Below, in pieces: positions 7,079 to 9,972 of a stretch of 9,972 nucleotides of DNA; position 1 is the stretch's first letter; each line of letters begins with the position of its first letter. The DNA lies in the NCBI GenBank assembly GCA_020350865.1, contig CP070726.1, positions 1,108,729 to 1,118,700 of the forward strand, written 5' to 3'. This DNA is from Thermoplasmata archaeon (lineage in GTDB: Archaea; Thermoplasmatota; Thermoplasmata; GCA-020350865). A program made the position numbers and the translations under genes. The notes below the pieces were generated by a model. It saw nothing but the letters and a program-made list of their open reading frames with translations, ran no database searches and was not told where the DNA came from.

Positions 7079-7864
7079 TCAAATCTCCAATATCTTGTTG
7101 GACATGACCTCTATTCCACTGGAGGCTATCTTCATCGGCCTGATGATATCATCGAAGGCCGAGCCTCTCATCTTTTCAATGGATATGCCGCGCATGACGG
7201 AATCATCCTTTTTCACCTTGTGCAGCCTGATCTCCCCTCTTGCCAGAAATACCTCGGTGTCTATTGCGTCGGGCTCCGGCAGGTCGGTTATTATGAGTAC
7301 GGTGGCCTCCATTTCCGACAGGAACCGGAAGAACGATTGTATCAGTGTGCGCTGGTCCTCGCCCTTCATGCCGAACAGCTTCAATCCGGTCAGGGAGTCG
7401 ATTACCACACGGGTGTACCTCTCATCCGTTTCTTCGTAGAGGTCCTCGGCCTCCTGTCTTATCATCTTCTGCACCGAGTGGATGGATACCTGTACCCCGC
7501 CCCTGCTCCTGCTGGGCCGAAGCTCCCGGACATCCCGCATGGTGCGGAAGTCCAGAACCGTGCCAATGTCCACTATGGGACCGCCCCGCATGAGGCCTCT
7601 CACCTCCGGCACCGCATCCATGATCTTTATGGCATCCGTATCAAATCCGAAGGACTGGGCGTTGGCCTTGATCTCGTTGGGGGGCTCGTCCAAGGCAGAC
7701 ATCATCACGTTCTCGTTGTTTCTTATTCCCTCCATGAGGAAGTGAATGCCCAGCGTGGTCTTGCCGCTGCCCGGTGGACCTGTCACCACATACGGCCTCT
7801 TGGGTATGAGGCCGCCCATGAGCATATCGTCCAGACCTGCAACGCCCGTGCTTATTCTTTCCAT
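7079..7864 (-). CDS. KaiC-like RecA-superfamily ATPase, first of a tandem pair
   Basis: A paralogue of the next gene, 261 residues from the chosen start, with the same layout: GVAGLDDMLMGGLIPKRP (7-24), Walker A GPPGSGKTT (29-37), Walker B RVVID (D156), FFRFLSE (178-184), EVFLARGEIRLHK (204-216) and ISIEKMRGS (227-235). The usual catalytic Glu-Glu pair is Asp-Glu here (D59-E60 in ALDEPPNEI), so its ATPase activity may differ from its partner's. The open frame runs upstream to a TTG at 7960, but I prefer the ATG at 7864: it gives the short N-terminus seen in the paralogue and a TATA-like box lies 45-55 bp before it, which the longer version would place inside the coding region. Role unknown; probably a partner of the downstream ATPase in a nucleotide-driven regulatory switch. 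Confidence 0.87.
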   Translation of the reverse strand: MERISTGVAGLDDMLMGGLIPKRPYVVTGPPGSGKTTLGIHFLMEGIRNNENVMMSALDEPPNEIKANAQSFGFDTDAIKIMDAVPEVRGLMRGGPIVDIGTVLDFRTMRDVRELRPSRSRGGVQVSIHSVQKMIRQEAEDLYEETDERYTRVVIDSLTGLKLFGMKGEDQRTLIQSFFRFLSEMEATVLIITDLPEPDAIDTEVFLARGEIRLHKVKKDDSVMRGISIEKMRGSAFDDIIRPMKIASSGIEVMSNKILEI

Positions 7865-7907
7865 TTGCGCCCATCCATGAATTCCGGGGGGGTGATAGCA
7901 TTCAAAA

Positions 7908-7921
7908 GAGATAAAATAATT
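7908..7921 (-). promoter_or_regulatory. TATA-like box ahead of the KaiC-like gene pair
   Basis: The minus strand reads AATTATTTTATCTC here. A start about 25 bases downstream would leave a leader of roughly 20-25 bases before the ATG at 7864. It lies after the T-tract that ends the upstream gene, so the ATPase pair looks like its own transcription unit. Confidence 0.45.
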
Positions 7922-7996
7922 GCCTTCAATCTCGTTGACATTCTCGATTATCAAAGCCAAAGATAAGGGATTTATCGGTTCCGAGATAAAGACTGT

Positions 7997-8002
7997 AAAA
8001 AA
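7997..8002 (-). terminator. T-tract terminator after the four-helix membrane protein gene
   Basis: Six consecutive T residues on the minus strand (GCTTTTTTACAG) begin 14 bases after the TGA stop. Oligo-T in the non-template strand is the usual intrinsic stop signal for archaeal RNA polymerase. No stable hairpin precedes it. Confidence 0.45.
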
Positions 8003-8015
8003 GCAGATTGGCTCC

Positions 8016-8567
8016 TCATCCGTTTGACGCTTGTATTGTGGTTACAACGACACCGTGGTCTGTCTTACCACCATCATTGACTGTACCCTCATCCATGTCT
8101 TCATGTCCGTGATACGTTACATCCTCCTTGAATGCAGCAAATTCCAGGGCGTAGTAAAGCACGTTCACGGCGGTAATAAAGATGATGAGCAGCAGGTAGT
8201 TCCATATATGGAGGCTGAACTCGTATTCATTCCAGGTCTGGTGGACCACGGGCTCCCCTCCCAGCAGTGCAAAGACCCAGGCCAAAACCAGGAGCACATA
8301 AATTTCATTGAGAGTGAATCTTCCGAGGCTGCCCTTTGTATACCTCACCTGGAACTGTGATATGAGTATCAGGATAAAAGCTATGGGCACGATCCTGTAC
8401 AGTATCCCCATCAGCCTTTGCGAAGAAAGCTCGGGGTAGGTGCCAATAACGGTAAGAATTGCGGCGGTGGGCAGTACGAGATAGAACGCGCAGGCAAAGA
8501 GGGCCTTGCTTGATATCTTCCGGTTCTCACCTGTAATCAAAGCTGAAACCCTCGAATGCGATTTCAT
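8016..8567 (-). CDS. Four-helix membrane protein of unknown function
   Basis: A 183-residue integral membrane protein that I do not recognise. Hydrophobic segments lie at about residues 22-43, 52-72, 87-104 and 119-146. The C-terminal tail after the last helix is polar and rich in His, Asp and Glu (YHGHEDMDEG, then TDHG), and could bind a metal, but that is only a composition argument. The gene overlaps the end of the upstream gene by 41 bp. GGAGGT at 8581-8576 lies inside that gene, eight bases before the ATG at 8567, which I chose over the ATG at 8573 (only two bases away). The overlap points to coupled translation and a shared function with the upstream anchored protein, perhaps as a two-part membrane complex. 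A T-tract follows the stop. Confidence 0.72.
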   Translation of the reverse strand: MKSHSRVSALITGENRKISSKALFACAFYLVLPTAAILTVIGTYPELSSQRLMGILYRIVPIAFILILISQFQVRYTKGSLGRFTLNEIYVLLVLAWVFALLGGEPVVHQTWNEYEFSLHIWNYLLLIIFITAVNVLYYALEFAAFKEDVTYHGHEDMDEGTVNDGGKTDHGVVVTTIQASNG

Positions 8568-9378
8568 ATTCATCCACCTCCATTTTCAGTATAAATGAGA
8601 ATTCGAATGTAAGGCTGTGCTTTCCATTGAAGACATCCAGGCCCAGCCTTGTTATGATGCGGCTGGTGTTCTCTCCGATAGGCCACGATTCTATTCTCAG
8701 CGAGGCATCGTTAAAATCAAAGCCCGTAATCAGGGCGGAGCCGCCGGCATCATCCAGCAGTGTTCGCACAAAATCGTCAAGGTCCGCATCCCCGGATACG
8801 ACATATCTTACCAGGTCCACTATCTCCTCGTCTGTCCCGTTATTGGTCTGGGTCAGCGGGGCCTCCCACGGATATTCCAGAACATCGTCCACAACAAAGG
8901 TACCAAGGCCCCACAGGTAATTTGCCCTGATATCAACATCGAGATAGAACACCGAATCGTTGACCATAAGGCCCCTCCATTCCTTGGTGTCAATATTTTC
9001 AAAGGGCATCTGGGCAACTATGTTGAACGTCTTTTTCTGTCTGCTTGGAATGGTGAGGTCCTCTTGTACATAATCCACCAGCCTGTTGCCTTTCTCACTT
9101 ATGACAACGGCGTGAATGTCGAGATTCTGGATGTCGTACAGACCGCGGTTCTCCACGGTGAAATTGGCAAGAAAGGTGGCCTCCTCGTGCTTCGTATCGA
9201 TTGTCCATGCAAAATCGGTTTCCTCGGGGATATCCACCTTGACGGCGCCCACCGAAACGGTGTAGAGGTTGATCAGTGAAATGGATGCCAAAAGGCAGTT
9301 TAGGGCGATGACGACCAGCCTGAATCTGATTACCGCATCTTTCCTTTTCAAGCGCATCCCCCCGTAAAGGACAGGCAT
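8527..9378 (-). CDS. Membrane-anchored protein with beta-rich outer domain, unknown function
   Basis: A 283-residue protein with one hydrophobic N-terminal segment (about residues 19-41, flanked by KRKDAVIRFR) that should act as signal anchor and leave the rest outside the cell. The outer part alternates short polar and hydrophobic stretches typical of beta-sandwich domains; TVENRGLYDIQNLDIHAVV and the following strands resemble LEA14/CARDB-like extracellular modules, but the match is loose. No catalytic motif is visible. The ATG at 9378 is preceded by AAAGGGGAGGAG, which is rather close; the ATG at 9357 would remove seven residues and also fits. The gene runs into the start of the four-helix protein gene, and the two probably work together at the membrane. 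I cannot name a family with confidence. Confidence 0.75.
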   Translation of the reverse strand: MPVLYGGMRLKRKDAVIRFRLVVIALNCLLASISLINLYTVSVGAVKVDIPEETDFAWTIDTKHEEATFLANFTVENRGLYDIQNLDIHAVVISEKGNRLVDYVQEDLTIPSRQKKTFNIVAQMPFENIDTKEWRGLMVNDSVFYLDVDIRANYLWGLGTFVVDDVLEYPWEAPLTQTNNGTDEEIVDLVRYVVSGDADLDDFVRTLLDDAGGSALITGFDFNDASLRIESWPIGENTSRIITRLGLDVFNGKHSLTFEFSFILKMEVDEYEIAFEGFSFDYR

Positions 9379-9661
9379 CTCCTCCCCTTTAGGGAATATT
9401 GCGGCGAATGCGCAAAAAGAGACCCGGATTTGGGCACGGCTCCCGCAACTGCACGGCCCGGGCTGGGTTTCAGCACCTAACCTGGAGTGCCGGAAGCAGT
9501 GCTCTTCTTGCGGAGCGGAATGGGCCTTATGCCCTCAGAATCGTCCCATTCTTCCTACCACATGAGAGGAACCTCTCAGTTTTTCAGGGAAGATGTTGTT
9601 GAGTGTGATTGCCCACTGGTTACGCCAAATATGCATCCCAAGTTCTTCTTACGATTCGCCA

Positions 9662-9675
9662 GTGTATTATATGTC
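9662..9675 (-). promoter_or_regulatory. TATA-like box in the long intergenic stretch
   Basis: The minus strand reads GACATATAATACAC. Transcription would start near 9645 and either read through about 265 bases of leader into the membrane-protein pair or stop at the T5 tract at 9414-9418. A poorer T/A-rich candidate (ATTTTATAG) lies about 20 bp further upstream. No better TATA box is visible closer to the start at 9378. Confidence 0.35.
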
Positions 9676-9751
9676 TAGTTCTTCTATAAAATGTTTTCGT
9701 TTTGATTTCGTTTGCTGGCTCCTGAATTTGAGATTGAAGTTTTGATCACGG

Positions 9752-9765
9752 GTTCAAGTTTGAAC
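9752..9765. repeat. Inverted repeat GTTCAA-GT-TTGAAC
   Basis: Two six-base arms separated by two bases lie 14 bp after the stop codon of the isochorismatase-family gene and about 75 bp upstream of the TATA-like boxes of the next unit. The spacer is too short for a good RNA hairpin, so a dimeric DNA-binding protein site is more likely than a terminator. The role is inferred from symmetry alone. Confidence 0.3.
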
Positions 9766-9779
9766 TAACAGCCTTCCCC

Positions 9780-9972
9780 CTACTTCACCAGCTGCAGAAC
9801 CTCTTTGAACTCCTTTGTGTCAGCCCTCTCCATGATCTCGTACATGGCCATCTCGGTACTGGAAATAACTGCTCCCAGGTGCCTCATCTTCTCCACACCC
9901 AGGTCGTGGTCCCTCTTTGTTCTCGAGGAGGTGGCATCCTCGATGACATGGACCTCGTAGCCTGTGTGCATG
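9780..9972 (-). CDS. Isochorismatase-family cysteine hydrolase (C-terminal end only)
   Basis: The last 64 or so codons of a gene whose start lies beyond the window. GYEVHVIEDATSSRT is the strand-and-turn that follows the catalytic cysteine in isochorismatase/nicotinamidase-like hydrolases, and HLGAVISSTEMAMYEIMERA with TKEFKEVLQLVK is the usual C-terminal helix pair of this family. The catalytic Asp, Lys and Cys residues are all upstream and cannot be checked. Substrates in the family range from nicotinamide to isochorismate and ureidoacrylate-type amides, so no specific reaction can be given. It is a cytoplasmic enzyme, and nothing else in the window suggests its pathway. Confidence 0.82.
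   Translation of the reverse strand, partial: MHTGYEVHVIEDATSSRTKRDHDLGVEKMRHLGAVISSTEMAMYEIMERADTKEFKEVLQLVK

Larger units (their letters stand above)
9379..9779. other. 401-bp stretch without a convincing gene; several inverted repeats
   Basis: No reading frame here looks coding: the open frames are short and match no family I know. The stretch holds three inverted repeats that could fold as RNA: GAGTGC/GTGCTC (9485-9504, with two wobble pairs), GAATGGG/CCCATTC (9518-9524 and 9545-9551) and TGAGAGG/CCTCTCA (9563-9578). On the minus strand a TATA-like box lies upstream (9662-9675) and a T5 tract downstream (9414-9418). It could be a long structured leader of the membrane-protein pair, an unrecognised small RNA of about 230 bases, or the remains of a decayed gene. 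It does not contain the RNase P or SRP RNA core sequences I looked for. Confidence 0.35.

Noticed and set aside
6290..7864. Reading the ATPase pair as true circadian-clock KaiC genes.
   Set aside because: Each has only one KaiC domain, and no KaiA or KaiB gene is present. Single-domain relatives are common in archaea.
6548..7966. A 472-codon open frame on the plus strand, antisense to both KaiC-like genes.
   Set aside because: It spans two clearly real genes and their gap, has low-complexity composition rich in His, Gly and Leu and no recognisable domain. It is a by-product of G+C-rich codon use on the minus strand.
9481..9510. GCCGGAAGCAG resembles the GGAAG/AGCAG core of SRP RNA helix 8.
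   Set aside because: The required paired flanks and the conserved asymmetric loop are missing, and nothing around it fits the rest of an archaeal SRP RNA.
9748..9770. GGGTTCAAGTTTGAAC resembles the T-arm of a tRNA.
   Set aside because: No acceptor, D or anticodon arm can be formed at the right distances on either strand, so it is not a tRNA.

Overview
The window looks archaeal. Its promoter-like sites are TATA-type boxes about 25 bp ahead of the expected transcript starts, gene ends carry short T-tracts, strong ribosome-binding sites are of the GGAGGT(G) type, and it encodes a pair of RecA/KaiC-like ATPases of the kind abundant in Euryarchaeota. A euryarchaeon in the broad sense, perhaps Thermoplasmatota, is my best guess, but no rRNA or other marker is present to settle it. 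No tRNA, rRNA, CRISPR array or intact insertion sequence was seen. All ten protein-coding genes lie on the minus strand, so the order below runs in the direction of transcription, from high to low coordinates.

9972-9780 is the C-terminal end of an isochorismatase-family hydrolase. 9779-9379 is a 401-bp stretch without a convincing gene; it holds TATA-like sequences and several inverted repeats and may be a structured leader or a small RNA. 9378-8016 holds two overlapping genes for membrane proteins of unknown function: one with a single N-terminal anchor and a beta-rich outer domain, one with four membrane helices. 7864-6290 holds two tandem single-domain KaiC-like ATPases with their own TATA box.

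6154-2807 is the most interesting block. Two different UbiA-family prenyltransferases are joined stop-to-start and followed 21 bp later by a radical SAM enzyme with a B12-binding-like N-terminal domain. A strong TATA box and a perfect 14-bp palindrome lie upstream. The block, especially its prenyltransferase part, is richer in A+T than the genes on either side. It looks like a lipid or prenyl-quinone pathway: two membrane enzymes condense prenyl chains with acceptors and a radical enzyme then modifies the product. The product cannot be named from sequence.

2658-1624 encodes PurM of purine synthesis. 1553-1 encodes most of an OPT-family transporter, cut off by the window edge.
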